NCBI GenBank assembly: GCA_029866325.1
Contig: JARWZO010000023.1
Coordinates: 62,001-126,000 of the forward strand
DNA length: 64,000 bases
Direction: 5' to 3'
DNA from: Fluviicola sp.
GTDB taxonomy: Bacteria > Bacteroidota > Bacteroidia > Flavobacteriales_D > Crocinitomicaceae
Below are positions 43,802-52,989 of the stretch, piece after piece. A program made the translations under genes and the position numbers. Below the pieces are notes generated by a model. The model was not told the origin of the DNA, searched no databases, and saw only the letters and a list, made by a program, of their open reading frames with translations. Numbering within the stretch: position 1 is the first letter of the stretch; each line of letters starts with the position of its first letter.

Positions 43802-43805
43802 CAAC

Positions 43806-44549
43806 ATGATCAAAGCCATCATCATAGACGACAGCGAACAGGCGCGGCAAACTTTCCGCACTGACCTGCTTACTTATGCCAAAGATGTAGAAGTAATTGC
43901 CGAGGCCGGCGGTGTGGTAGAAGGCGCTAAATTGTTGAAGAAAACACAGCCGGATATTTTGTTTCTCGACATTCAAATGCAGGATGGCAGCGGGTTTGAT
44001 TTACTGGATGTATTGCCTGAAATCAATTTCAAAATTGTCTTCATTACCGCTTCGGATGCACATGCGATCAAAGCGTTTCGGTATGCGGCAATCGATTATT
44101 TGCTTAAACCCATCGATCCGGACGAATTGGTAAGCGCCCTCGACAAATTTCGCCTTCAACACCTCAACGAAAACGCGAAGTATCGTTTGCTGAACGATTC
44201 ACTGAAAAATCACGCGAAACCGCACGAACGGCTGGCTTTGCATTCGCAGGATAAAATCCACATTGTCACCATTAGTGATATCATTCGTTGCGAAAGCGAT
44301 GTGAATTACACCTGTTTTCATTTCAATAACGGAAAGAAAATGATGGTGACCAAAACGCTGAAGGAATTTGAAGATTTGTTGAGCGATCAGGGATTTTACC
44401 GCGTGCATCAATCACACCTCATCAATACCAAGTGCATCCGCGAATATGTAAAAACCGAAGGCGGACACTTGATTCTGAATGACAACTCAATGATTCCCGT
44501 TTCAACGCGCAAGCGGCCGGAAGTGATGAAAATGCTGGAGGGGTTGTGA
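43806..44549 (+). CDS. LytTR-family response regulator
   Basis: 247 residues. The receiver domain has acidic pair Asp8/Asp9, phospho-acceptor Asp55 in LFLDIQMQDG, Thr in VFITASDAHA and Lys in YLLKPIDPDEL. The C-terminal LytTR DNA-binding domain follows (IIRCESDVNYTCFHF; FYRVHQSHLINTKCIREY; MIPVSTRKRPEV). Expected to be phosphorylated by the sensor kinase encoded just upstream and to bind direct-repeat sites. Target genes are not evident. Confidence 0.93.
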   Translation: MIKAIIIDDSEQARQTFRTDLLTYAKDVEVIAEAGGVVEGAKLLKKTQPDILFLDIQMQDGSGFDLLDVLPEINFKIVFITASDAHAIKAFRYAAIDYLLKPIDPDELVSALDKFRLQHLNENAKYRLLNDSLKNHAKPHERLALHSQDKIHIVTISDIIRCESDVNYTCFHFNNGKKMMVTKTLKEFEDLLSDQGFYRVHQSHLINTKCIREYVKTEGGHLILNDNSMIPVSTRKRPEVMKMLEGL

Positions 44550-44565
44550 CTAACAGATTAACAAC

Positions 44566-45042
44566 CTAATCAATAGTATCCGAATCACTATTTTTGGTTT
44601 CTTCCTCTTTGGAATTTTGTCTCAAATCAACAAATCGTTCCAGGTACTTGAGAGCATTGGTAATGATCACAAATCCAACCGTTAAAATGCCAGCTGAAAG
44701 CAAATATCCCAAACCACACAGCACACCAATTGCTGCGATAAACCAGATAAAGGCAGCACTGGTAATTCCTGTGAGGCGATCACTTTGTTTAAAAATAACA
44801 CCACCACCTAGGAATCCGATTCCTGTGATGATTTGTCCGATAACACGTGTTGGGTCGGCTTTTTCACCGAAACTGATTCCTACCAACGTGAAAATAGCTA
44901 CACCCACACAAATGAGTACATGTGTACGGATTCCGGCGGCTTTGTTTTTGATCTCCCGATCAATTCCAACGATGGTTCCACAGGCAGTGGCTACCAACAA
45001 TTCAGGTAGCATTTTGAGTAAAAAATCGAATTCCTTTAGCAT
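44566..45042 (-). CDS. MgtC/SapB-family membrane protein
   Basis: 158 residues with four to five membrane helices. Signatures are GTIVGIDREIKNKAAGIRTH near residues 22-41 and IGQIITGIGFLGGGVIF near 68-84. The C-terminal cytoplasmic domain of Salmonella MgtC is missing, as in most SapB-type members. Family members are linked to Mg2+ limitation and regulation of ATP synthase; the role here is unknown. Co-directional with and 11 bp after the ArsC-like gene. Confidence 0.88.
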   Translation of the reverse strand: MLKEFDFLLKMLPELLVATACGTIVGIDREIKNKAAGIRTHVLICVGVAIFTLVGISFGEKADPTRVIGQIITGIGFLGGGVIFKQSDRLTGITSAAFIWFIAAIGVLCGLGYLLSAGILTVGFVIITNALKYLERFVDLRQNSKEEETKNSDSDTID

Positions 45043-45053
45043 CGCACTTCGGA

Positions 45054-45413
45054 TTATGATTGAATCAATTCGGTGATCAAAATTGCCGGACGACCAATCA
45101 CGGCCCGGTTTCCTTTTACCACAATTGGGCGTTCCATCAGCTCAGGATACTTGATCATGGCTTTGATCCATTGCTTGGGCGTCATTTTGCGGTCGGCAAA
45201 TTTGGTTTTATAGATTTCTTCTTTTGTTCGCACCAATTGTCGGGGTTTGATTCCCAATTTGACGATCAACGTCGAAAGCTGTTCCTCTGTGAGTGGATGT
45301 TTGGTGTATTCGATGATTTCCACCTCGTCACCAAAGCTTTCCAACATACACATTCCTTCGCGGCTTTTGGAGCACTTCGCGTTGTGGTAAATTTGAATTT
45401 TTTCTTCTGACAT
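45054..45413 (-). CDS. ArsC/Spx-family thioredoxin-fold protein
   Basis: 119 residues. MSEEKIQIYHNAKCSKSREGMCML places the catalytic cysteine in the CxxS motif (CSKS) of ArsC; the RxxxR-type region PRQLVRTKEEIY and the conserved KGNRAVIGRP near the C-terminus fit glutaredoxin-coupled arsenate reductase. No ars operon genes are nearby, so arsenate reduction is not certain; the YffB/ArsC-related group is an alternative. A near-consensus -7 box TATCTTTA lies at 45433-45440. Confidence 0.85.
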   Translation of the reverse strand: MSEEKIQIYHNAKCSKSREGMCMLESFGDEVEIIEYTKHPLTEEQLSTLIVKLGIKPRQLVRTKEEIYKTKFADRKMTPKQWIKAMIKYPELMERPIVVKGNRAVIGRPAILITELIQS

Positions 45414-45540
45414 GACAACGAATCTTGGAGAGTAAAGATAGTGGGAAAATTAACGTACGTTTAACATGGATGATGTTAGCCTTGGAGTGGCTAGTTCGAT
45501 TTGTTGATTTTCCCGAAAAAATCACGAAATGAAATTCGGG

Positions 45541-45593
45541 AATTTTAGTGTTCGCAATTTTTAGTGTTCGGGAAATTGCGAACACCAAAAATT
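45541..45593 (-). terminator. Overlapping inverted repeats at the end of the ilv operon
   Basis: GTGTTCGCAATTT (45548-45560) is a perfect inverse of 45573-45585, and AATTTTTAGTGTTCG (45556-45570) is an inverse of 45579-45593 with one mismatch. The same right arm can pair with either left copy, giving two mutually exclusive hairpins. It lies 65 bp after the ilvA stop and 128 bp before the ArsC-like start. Confidence 0.6.
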
Positions 45594-45657
45594 TCAACTT
45601 ACTGAAAAGTAAGTAGTTAATAAACTATATAACTAGTCAAAACTAATAAAATAATCT

Positions 45658-46902
45658 TCACCCGATCAACTGACTATACAACGCAAAATTTTCATTGAGG
45701 TACTCATACGAAAATCCAAATTCATCCAATCGGTCGAAAATAGGTTGTAAAAACGAACGGTCTTGCAACTCGATTCCCACCACAGCCGGACCACTTTCAC
45801 GGTTGTTTTTTTTGGAAAACTGAAAATAGGTAATGTCGTCATCCGGACCCAAAATTTGGGTCACAAAGGTCTTTAATGCTCCTGGGCGCTGTGGAAATTC
45901 AATGAGAAAATAATGCTTCATTCCGGCATGTAAGAGCGCGCGTTCCTGAATTTCAGGCATACGCAGATTATCGTTGTTGCTTCCACTCACGATACACACC
46001 ACATTTTTCCCTACAAACTCGGTTCCCGATTCCTCCAAAGCGGCAATCGTTAATGCTCCCGCCGGTTCTACAACCAAGGCTTCTTCGTTGTACAATCGCA
46101 AAATGGTCGCGCACACTTTTCCTTCTGGAACGGTTCTGATTTCGTCTAAGTGTGCCTTACAAATATCGAAGGTCAATTCACCCACGCTTTGCACAGCGGC
46201 ACCATCTACAAATTTATCGATGGTGGTTAACCGTGTTACTTCTCCATGCTCAATCGCAGCTTTCATGGAAGCCGCTCCGGCTGGTTCCACACCGATTACT
46301 TTTGTATCCGGACTCAATTGTTTCAATACCGTCAGCAATCCCGCCGCCAAACCGCCGCCGCCAATAGGAACCAATACCACATCAATGGGTGAATCGGTTT
46401 GTTCCAACAATTCCAAACCTATGGTTCCTTGTCCGGCAATTACCAGCGGGTCGTTGAAAGGATGAATAAACGGTAAGTTGTTTTTCTCGGAATAAGCAAG
46501 CGCCGCCGAATAGGCTGCATCGAAGGTATCTCCGCATAATTCAACCGAAACCCACGATTTCCCGAACAATTTCACCTGATTGATTTTTTGCTTGGGCGTA
46601 GTTTCTGGCATGAAGATGGTTCCGTTGACACCCATTTCGGCACAGGCAAATGCCACGCCTTGCGCATGATTACCAGCACTTGCGCATACGATTCCTACCG
46701 CTTTTTCGTCCGGAAGCAAGGAGTTCATTTTGGTAAATGCGCCTCTGATTTTGTAAGAGCGAACGCGTTGTAAATCTTCACGTTTCAGCCATACTTGCGC
46801 CCCCGATTGATGCGAAAGTTGCTGGTTGAGCAACAGCGGAGTAACCGGAATTACCCCGCGCATGGCTGTTGCTGCTTGTTTTACTTGATCGAGATTAACC
46901 AT
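45658..46902 (-). CDS. ilvA: Threonine dehydratase (biosynthetic)
   Basis: 414 residues from the ATG at 46902 (MVNLDQVKQAATAMRG), which overlaps the ilvC stop by 8 bp; the open frame 13 codons upstream is unlikely to be used. Fold II PLP enzyme converting threonine to 2-oxobutanoate, the first step to isoleucine. PLP-lysine motif VRSYKIRGAF near residues 47-56, and the phosphate-binding loop PIGGGGLAAG. One C-terminal ACT-like regulatory region (KHYFLIEFPQRPGALKTFV) is present, as in the short feedback-regulated form. Last gene of the ilv operon. Confidence 0.94.
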   Translation of the reverse strand: MVNLDQVKQAATAMRGVIPVTPLLLNQQLSHQSGAQVWLKREDLQRVRSYKIRGAFTKMNSLLPDEKAVGIVCASAGNHAQGVAFACAEMGVNGTIFMPETTPKQKINQVKLFGKSWVSVELCGDTFDAAYSAALAYSEKNNLPFIHPFNDPLVIAGQGTIGLELLEQTDSPIDVVLVPIGGGGLAAGLLTVLKQLSPDTKVIGVEPAGAASMKAAIEHGEVTRLTTIDKFVDGAAVQSVGELTFDICKAHLDEIRTVPEGKVCATILRLYNEEALVVEPAGALTIAALEESGTEFVGKNVVCIVSGSNNDNLRMPEIQERALLHAGMKHYFLIEFPQRPGALKTFVTQILGPDDDITYFQFSKKNNRESGPAVVGIELQDRSFLQPIFDRLDEFGFSYEYLNENFALYSQLIG

Positions 46903-47953
46903 GAACCACTTCGGTTTTTGGTCGCAGTTTGCGGACTTCACGACCTGTTTGCCACAATTCCGAATCGTGGATTTCTTTCAATTCCGTATTCAAGGTTTCG
47001 CGGTAATCGGCTTTGCTCCCTGCGGCGATCACACGTGCTGCTTCTCTGCCCGATTTTACTTCTTCGTACAATGATTCAAATACCGGAAGTGCTGCGTCGC
47101 GGAATTTCCCTTTCCAGTCCAACGCCCCGCGCTGTGCAGTTACCGAGGTGTTTGCATACATCCAATCCATACCGTTTTCGGCAACCAACGGCATCAAACT
47201 TTGGGTCAATTCTTCTACGGTTTCATTAAATGCTTCCGAAGGTGAATGACCGTTTTTACGTAAGACTTGATACTGTGCTTCGAACATTCCAGCCAAAGCT
47301 CCCATTAAAATTCCACGTTCGCCGGTGAGATCGGAATAGACTTCTTTGCGGAAATCGGTTTCAAACAAATAGCCCGATCCCACTCCGATTCCGAGTGCAA
47401 TGGCGGTTTCTTTGGCTTTCCCGGTGAAATCCTGATACACTGCTATACTCGAGTTGATGCCTTCGCCTTTTAGAAACAAGCGGCGAAGCGATGTTCCGGA
47501 TCCTTTCGGAGCTACCAATACCACGTCCACGTCTTTCGGTGGAACAATGCCTGTTTGTTCGTGAAAAGTGACACCGAAACCATGCGAAAAGTAAAGTGTT
47601 TTTCCAGTGGTCAATTGCGGTAAAACGGATTTCCACGCATCGATTTGACCGGCATCTGAAAGTAAATAACAGATCACCGAAGCTTGTTTACTAGCCATTT
47701 CAATGTCGAATAAGGTTTCTCCCGGAATCCAGCCGTCTTCCAAGGCTTTTTGCCAGCTTTTTCCACCTTGGCGTTGACCAACAATGACGTTGAAACCGTT
47801 GTCTCTGAGATTTAATGATTGTCCCGGACCTTGCACGCCGTAACCGATCACAGCGATGGTTTCGTTTTTTAAGGTTTCGAGCGCTTGTTCGAGTGGGAAT
47901 TCTTCACGGGTAACTACTTGTTCTGCTACTCCTCCAAAATTGATTGTTGCCAT
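46895..47953 (-). CDS. ilvC: Ketol-acid reductoisomerase
   Basis: 352 residues. NADPH-dependent isomeroreduction of acetolactate and acetohydroxybutyrate. Rossmann motif IAVIGYGVQGPGQSLNLRD near residues 33-51; GQRQGGKSW carries the cofactor-specifying loop; metal-binding residues lie in DLTGERGILMG and in the C-terminal EELTQSLMPL region. The length fits a single knotted-domain form. 16 bp after ilvN and overlapping ilvA. Confidence 0.95.
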   Translation of the reverse strand: MATINFGGVAEQVVTREEFPLEQALETLKNETIAVIGYGVQGPGQSLNLRDNGFNVIVGQRQGGKSWQKALEDGWIPGETLFDIEMASKQASVICYLLSDAGQIDAWKSVLPQLTTGKTLYFSHGFGVTFHEQTGIVPPKDVDVVLVAPKGSGTSLRRLFLKGEGINSSIAVYQDFTGKAKETAIALGIGVGSGYLFETDFRKEVYSDLTGERGILMGALAGMFEAQYQVLRKNGHSPSEAFNETVEELTQSLMPLVAENGMDWMYANTSVTAQRGALDWKGKFRDAALPVFESLYEEVKSGREAARVIAAGSKADYRETLNTELKEIHDSELWQTGREVRKLRPKTEVVHG

Positions 47954-47969
47954 TTTTTTTGTTATTTGA

Positions 47970-48488
47970 TTATACTAATTCGTTGATAAATGCTTCCAAT
48001 GTTTTCATCGGTTTGGTAACCGCTACTCTACCCGACCGGGCAAATTCCAAAAGGTCGAATGTGTCTAAATCGGCCACAATGTGATTGATCGCTTCTTCAT
48101 GACCGGTCAATTCAAATACGGCATAAGCCGGAGAAACCGATAACAGTCGCGCGTTGTGACGACGTATGATTTGCTCTAATTCAGTCATGCGGTTTTCATC
48201 CATTCTGACTTTCATCAGCGCTAATTCTTGGTAAACGATATCGGTATCACAGTGGTAAAAAGCCTTCAATACGTCGACTTGTTTTTCAAGTTGAGCCACC
48301 ACTTTACGCACCTGCAATTCAGTTTCGCGCAAAACAATCGTGTAGCGATATACATCTTTGAGTTCGGTTTCAGAAGCCGTAATGCTATCGATGTTGATGT
48401 GTCTTCGGGTAAAAATGATGGTCAATCGATTCAGGATCCCGATGGTGTTTTCGGTAAAAACCGATATATTGTATCGTTGCTTTTCCAT
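47970..48488 (-). CDS. ilvN: Acetolactate synthase small (regulatory) subunit
   Basis: 172 residues with an N-terminal ACT domain (YNISVFTENTIGILNRLTIIFTRRHINIDSIT), which binds valine for feedback inhibition. A second ACT-like half follows (LALMKVRMDENRMTELEQIIRR...AYAVFELTGHEEAINHIV). It is regulatory only. Starts 1 bp after the ilvB stop. Confidence 0.93.
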   Translation of the reverse strand: MEKQRYNISVFTENTIGILNRLTIIFTRRHINIDSITASETELKDVYRYTIVLRETELQVRKVVAQLEKQVDVLKAFYHCDTDIVYQELALMKVRMDENRMTELEQIIRRHNARLLSVSPAYAVFELTGHEEAINHIVADLDTFDLLEFARSGRVAVTKPMKTLEAFINELV

Positions 48489-48489
48489 G

Positions 48490-50190
48490 TTAATTGAGTC
48501 TTATTTCGGCTACCGAAGCGCCGGTTTCTATCATTGGGAATACGTTTTCTTCGCGTTCCACTACACATTCCAAAAAAGCGCTTCCTTCGGTTCTCAGCAA
48601 GGTTTCCAGCGCTTGTGAAAAAGCATGACCTGCATCTACCTGTTGAGCAGGAATGCGGTAACCTGAAACGATGGTCACAAAATCGGGATTCACGATTTCG
48701 GTAAACGAATAACGTCGGTCGAAAAACAGCTGTTGCCACTGGCGCACCATTCCCAAAAAATGATTGTTGAGGATAATGATTTTTACCGACAACCCATGTT
48801 GCAGAATGGTTCCCAATTCTTGAATAGTCATCTGAAAACCACCGTCACCAATGATGGCAACCACTGTTTTATCCGGACGTGCCAAACTGGCTCCAATAGC
48901 TGCGGGCAACGCAAATCCCATGGTTCCCAAACCGCCGGAGGTGATGTTGGTCCGAGCATTCAGATAGCTGAAATAACGAGAAGTAATCATTTGATGTTGA
49001 CCCACATCCGTCACCACAATCAAATCTTGGTGTTGTTTGTTCCAAGTGCTCAATTCATTTACAACACGCGCCATATTGAGCTTTTCCCTATCGGGAAAAA
49101 CAGCAGGTTCGATAACTTCAGCTCTTTCCACAGCTTCCAAATCGCGAAACTGTTGCAACCATTGACCATGTTGGTTTTCATTAACCAGATCGAAGAGCAA
49201 CTCCAAAGCTCGGTTTGCATCGGCATGAACCGCAACAGTAGCCGGAATGATTTTATTGAGCTCGGAAGCGTCGATATCGATGTGAATCACTTTCGCTTGT
49301 TTGGCATAACGCGATACATCTCCGGTAACGCGGTCATCAAAACGCATTCCAACTGCAATCAGCACATCGCATTCGTTGGTGAGTAAGTTGGGGGCATAGT
49401 TTCCGTGCATTCCTAAATAACCCACATACAAGGAATGATCTGCCGGAAAAGCTCCCAATCCCAACAAGGTTGATGCCACCGGAATGCCTGTTTTCTCCGC
49501 GAACTGAAGCAACCGTTCTTCGGCTTGACTCAACAAGATTCCTTGCCCGACCAACAAATACGGTTTTTGAGCGTTGTTGATCAGAGCTGCCGCTTCAGCC
49601 AACAATTCCACATCCGGCACAGGAACAGGGCGATAACTTCTGATTTCAGTGCACGGTTCGTAGTGAAAATCCGTAAGTCCGAACTGTGCGTCTTTGGTGA
49701 TATCGACCAATACAGGTCCGGGGCGGCCACTCGCGGCAATGTAAAATGCTTTTGCTAGCGCCGAAGCAATATCTTCTGCACGTGTTACCTGAATGTTCCA
49801 TTTGGTCACCGGCATCGAGATTCCGATCACATCCGTTTCCTGAAATGCGTCGGTTCCCAACAAATGCGAAGCCACCTGACCCGTAATACACACAAGCGGT
49901 GTGGAATCGATCAGTGCGTCTGCCAAACCGGTTATAAGATTCGTGGCGCCCGGACCCGAAGTTGCAAAGACAACACCCGTATGTCCGCCGGCTCTAGCAA
50001 AACCTTGTGCAGCGTGTACCGCACCTTGTTCGTGTCGCACCAAAATGTGGCGAATGGTTTCCTGATAATCGTACAAAGCATCATAAATGGGCATAATCGC
50101 TCCACCGGGATAACCGAATATGGTGCTGATGTTTTCTGATTGGAGGCATTTCATCACAGCCTCTGCTCCTGTTATGCGTTGTGTTTCCAT
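48490..50190 (-). CDS. ilvB: Acetolactate synthase large (catalytic) subunit
   Basis: 566 residues. Thiamine-diphosphate enzyme forming acetolactate or acetohydroxybutyrate. The catalytic Glu lies in LVRHEQGAVHAAQGFARA near 46-63; the FAD-domain region is ...VGMRFDDRVTGD; the ThDP-Mg motif is IIGDGGFQMTIQELGTI...NNHFLGMVRQWQ near residues 446-485. It is 1 bp after ilvD and pairs with IlvN. Confidence 0.96.
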   Translation of the reverse strand: METQRITGAEAVMKCLQSENISTIFGYPGGAIMPIYDALYDYQETIRHILVRHEQGAVHAAQGFARAGGHTGVVFATSGPGATNLITGLADALIDSTPLVCITGQVASHLLGTDAFQETDVIGISMPVTKWNIQVTRAEDIASALAKAFYIAASGRPGPVLVDITKDAQFGLTDFHYEPCTEIRSYRPVPVPDVELLAEAAALINNAQKPYLLVGQGILLSQAEERLLQFAEKTGIPVASTLLGLGAFPADHSLYVGYLGMHGNYAPNLLTNECDVLIAVGMRFDDRVTGDVSRYAKQAKVIHIDIDASELNKIIPATVAVHADANRALELLFDLVNENQHGQWLQQFRDLEAVERAEVIEPAVFPDREKLNMARVVNELSTWNKQHQDLIVVTDVGQHQMITSRYFSYLNARTNITSGGLGTMGFALPAAIGASLARPDKTVVAIIGDGGFQMTIQELGTILQHGLSVKIIILNNHFLGMVRQWQQLFFDRRYSFTEIVNPDFVTIVSGYRIPAQQVDAGHAFSQALETLLRTEGSAFLECVVEREENVFPMIETGASVAEIRLN

Positions 50191-50191
50191 G

Positions 50192-51865
50192 TTATTGATC
50201 TGTTACACAACCCAACGAAGCCGACGAAACACAGCGCATGTATTTGTACAAAACGCCCTGTGTTGCCGACGGTTTGGGTTGTTTCCATTCGTTTTTTCGT
50301 TGGTCTAATTCTTCTTCCGAAACACCCAATTGCAAACTGTTATTCTGCACATCGATGGTGATTTGGTCGCCGTTTTTGACGAGTGCTATTGGTCCGCCGA
50401 CTACACTTTCGGGTGAAATATGTCCGACCACAAAGCCGTGAGTTCCACCGGAAAATCGTCCGTCGGTGATCAGTGCAACTTTATCGCCTAAACCTGCGCC
50501 CATGATGGCAGAAGTCGGTTTCAGCATCTCGGGCATTCCGGGTCCGCCTTTGGGGCCGCAGCCACGAATCACGATCACTGTTCCAGGACTGATTCCTCCT
50601 TGTCTTACAACATCAATCAGATCGAATTCGTTTTCAAATACCTGCGCTTTTCCTTTGAAAAAATAACCCTCTTTTCCGCTGATTTTCGCCACAGAACCAT
50701 CGGGTGCAAGGTTTCCGAACAACATTTGCAATTGACCTTGCGCACTCACCGGATTTTCAACACGTCTAATCACATCCTGATCGACTGGCAAACAGGGAAC
50801 ATCCGTCAGATTCTCAGCAACCGTTTTTCCAGTCACCGTTAGGCAATTGCCATCTAGCATTCCTTGATTCCAGAGGTATTTCATCACAGCCGGTAAACCC
50901 CCAATTCGGTGTACATCTTCCATCAGGTATTTTCCACTCGGCTTGAGATCAGCTAACACCGGAACGCGATTACTAACGGCTTGAAAATCGTCTAGTGTAA
51001 GCGTAATTCCAACCGAATGCGCCATGGCGATCAAGTGGAGAACCGCGTTGGTAGAACCGCCCAATACAGAAACCACGGTCATTGCATTTTCGAAAGCTTT
51101 TCGCGTCATGATATCGCGTGGTTTGATGTCTCTTTCCAGCAGCAAACGCATTGCTTTTCCGGCTTCTTCGCATTCCTTTTGTTTGGCTTCGCTTAATGCA
51201 GGATTGGAAGACGTATACGGTAAACTCATTCCCAAAGCTTCTACTGCCGACGCCATCGTGTTTGCGGTATACATACCTCCGCAAGCTCCCGCACCCGGAC
51301 AGGCATTTCGGATGATTCCCTTAAAGTCTTCGGGCGTCATTTTTCCGGCACTTTTTTGTCCAAGTGCTTCAAAAGCCGAAACGATATTTAGTGACTCTCC
51401 TTTCCACTTTCCGGAGTGAATCGTTCCACCGTAAACCATAATAGCAGGTCGGTTCAGTCGCCCCATAGCGATTACGGAACCGGGCATGTTTTTATCGCAG
51501 CCAACCACGGCGATTAAACCGTCGTACCACTGTGCGCCCATTACGGTTTCAATAGAATCTGCTATCACATCTCTTGAAACAAGCGAAAAACGCATGCCTG
51601 TTGTGCCATTGGAAATTCCGTCACTCACTCCGATGGAGTGAAAAACAAGTCCTACCAAATCGCTTTTTTGCACGCCTTCTTTTACTGTTTTGGCCAAAGC
51701 GTTCAAGTGCATGTTGCAGGTATTTCCCTCGTAACCTGTGCTCACGATTCCAACTTGAGCTTTATTGAAATCTTCATCAGAAAATCCGATTCCGTAGAGC
51801 ATGGCTTGCGCTGCAGGTTGTGTTTCGTCTTGCGTGACAGTTTTACTGTATTTATTGAGTTCCAT
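50192..51865 (-). CDS. ilvD: Dihydroxy-acid dehydratase
   Basis: 557 residues. Fe-S cluster dehydratase producing the 2-oxo acids of valine and isoleucine. Cluster cysteines are visible in [10 protein letters not shown] (near 49), GCDKNMPG (near 122) and [17 protein letters not shown] (near 194). C-terminal active-site region [23 protein letters not shown]. Starts 3 bp after the ilvE stop. Confidence 0.96.
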   Translation of the reverse strand: MELNKYSKTVTQDETQPAAQAMLYGIGFSDEDFNKAQVGIVSTGYEGNTCNMHLNALAKTVKEGVQKSDLVGLVFHSIGVSDGISNGTTGMRFSLVSRDVIADSIETVMGAQWYDGLIAVVGCDKNMPGSVIAMGRLNRPAIMVYGGTIHSGKWKGESLNIVSAFEALGQKSAGKMTPEDFKGIIRNACPGAGACGGMYTANTMASAVEALGMSLPYTSSNPALSEAKQKECEEAGKAMRLLLERDIKPRDIMTRKAFENAMTVVSVLGGSTNAVLHLIAMAHSVGITLTLDDFQAVSNRVPVLADLKPSGKYLMEDVHRIGGLPAVMKYLWNQGMLDGNCLTVTGKTVAENLTDVPCLPVDQDVIRRVENPVSAQGQLQMLFGNLAPDGSVAKISGKEGYFFKGKAQVFENEFDLIDVVRQGGISPGTVIVIRGCGPKGGPGMPEMLKPTSAIMGAGLGDKVALITDGRFSGGTHGFVVGHISPESVVGGPIALVKNGDQITIDVQNNSLQLGVSEEELDQRKNEWKQPKPSATQGVLYKYMRCVSSASLGCVTDQ

Positions 51866-51868
51866 TGC

Positions 51869-52759
51869 CTAGATATGTAATGATTGATATTCGTTTACCG
51901 ATACACGTAATTTGTAGCGACGTTGGATGAGATCGCTCACCGATTCTTCCCATGCAAGCGGAAATACATAGTCATCAAACGCTTCTAATCCGGCTACTTC
52001 GGCGGCAGTTCCACAGAAAAAAGCAGCATCGGCGGTTTTGATTTCTTCGGGCGTAAAGTGTCGTTCTTCTACTCTGATTTCGAGTTCTTTTGCCAGTTCA
52101 AACACCGTAGCTCTTGTGATTCCGGAAAGGATATTTCCGAGTGGAGACGTATACAACACGCCGTCTTTTTCGTAGAAAAAATTCGCCCCAGGTCCTTCAG
52201 CAACGTAACCGTTTTGGTCGGTGAGTAACGCTTCATCGAAACCACGTTGTTTGGCTTCGGTAGTTGCCAATATGCTGTTGGTGTAATGACCTACCACTTT
52301 CGCTTCTACGTGGCACGCTTTCGGATTGGGGCGCTGATAGGGAGAAAGTGTTACCCGCAAGCGCTGATCGCCGAGGTATTTGTCCCATGTCCAAGCCATG
52401 ATTACCACATGTACTTCATTCGTTGGTGTAAGCGACATGTTACTCCCCAGATAAACCAACGGCCGTATGTATGCATCTTTGAGGTTGTTCTTGTGAAGCA
52501 ATTCGTAGGTGATCGCTTCCAACTCTTCAGAAGAATAAGGCAATTCGATGTGCATCATTCGCGCAGAATAGTGCAAGCGATCATAATGATCCTTCGCTTT
52601 AAAAATGCGGGTTCCGTCGGAGGTGTCATACGCACGGATTCCTTCAAACACGCCGTTACCATAATGGAGTGTTTGACTGTAGAGATCGGTTGTGGCATCT
52701 TTTGCCGAAACAAAATCGCCATCTTTAAAAATTACTGTGTGTTCGTTGAAATAATTCAT
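51869..52759 (-). CDS. ilvE: Branched-chain amino acid aminotransferase
   Basis: Fold IV PLP aminotransferase making Val, Ile and Leu from their 2-oxo acids. The preferred start is the ATG at 52759 (MNYFNEHTVIFKDGDF), which matches the usual family N-terminus and leaves 21 nt after the leader terminator. The ATG at 52780 follows the terminator T-run directly and leaves no room for ribosome loading. Seen: LHYGNGVFEGIRAY (31-44), catalytic Lys154 in EAKVVGHYTNS, and EGPGANFF. 296 residues. First structural gene of the operon and the one directly behind the tandem attenuators. Confidence 0.93.
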   Translation of the reverse strand: MNYFNEHTVIFKDGDFVSAKDATTDLYSQTLHYGNGVFEGIRAYDTSDGTRIFKAKDHYDRLHYSARMMHIELPYSSEELEAITYELLHKNNLKDAYIRPLVYLGSNMSLTPTNEVHVVIMAWTWDKYLGDQRLRVTLSPYQRPNPKACHVEAKVVGHYTNSILATTEAKQRGFDEALLTDQNGYVAEGPGANFFYEKDGVLYTSPLGNILSGITRATVFELAKELEIRVEERHFTPEEIKTADAAFFCGTAAEVAGLEAFDDYVFPLAWEESVSDLIQRRYKLRVSVNEYQSLHI

Positions 52760-52780
52760 ATTTATTGATTGTTTTGACAT

Positions 52781-52811
52781 AAAAAAACCCTTCCGGCTTT
52801 CGCGAGAAGGG
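52781..52811 (-). terminator. Second (ilvE-proximal) attenuator terminator
   Basis: On the minus strand, CCCTTC (52806-52811) pairs with GAAGGG (52788-52793) and is followed by seven T. The 5' arm CCTTCTC can instead pair with GAGAAGG (52833-52839) at the end of leader peptide 2, which would prevent the terminator. Confidence 0.85.
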
Positions 52812-52837
52812 CTACATTGTAGTATAGATTTTCCTTC

Positions 52838-52912
52838 TCACTCCCAATTGGGAATAATGATACGAATGACGATTCCTTGCACAAGCGCTACGCGCATTTC
52901 TAATTGTTTCAT
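52838..52912 (-). CDS. ilv leader peptide 2 (24 residues)
   Basis: Short frame, ATG at 52912, TGA at 52838-52840. It begins MKQLEMRVALVQ and continues GIVIRIIIPNWE; ten of 24 residues are Ile, Val or Leu, with five Ile between positions 14 and 20. The stop codon overlaps the segment (52833-52839) that can pair with the terminator 5' arm. A ribosome that reaches the stop therefore hides the antiterminator, while one stalled at the Ile run leaves it free. Confidence 0.75.
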   Translation of the reverse strand: MKQLEMRVALVQGIVIRIIIPNWE

Positions 52913-52939
52913 CTTTTTTTCAATTTAATTTCCGAGCAT

Positions 52940-52968
52940 AAAAAAAGCCGCTCCTTGTGGGAACGGCT
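52940..52968 (-). terminator. First (distal) attenuator terminator
   Basis: On the minus strand, AGCCG...CGGCT (52964-52968 with 52946-52950) with an inner TCC/GGA extension, followed by seven T. The segment TCCCAC (52957-52962) within it can instead pair with GTGGGA (52999-53004) in leader peptide 1. Confidence 0.85.
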
Positions 52969-52989
52969 CTCAATTATCTTCACGTATAA

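Noticed and set aside
52759-52780. ilvE start at the upstream ATG (52780)
   Set aside because: That ATG follows the attenuator T-run directly, while the ATG at 52759 matches the family N-terminus.
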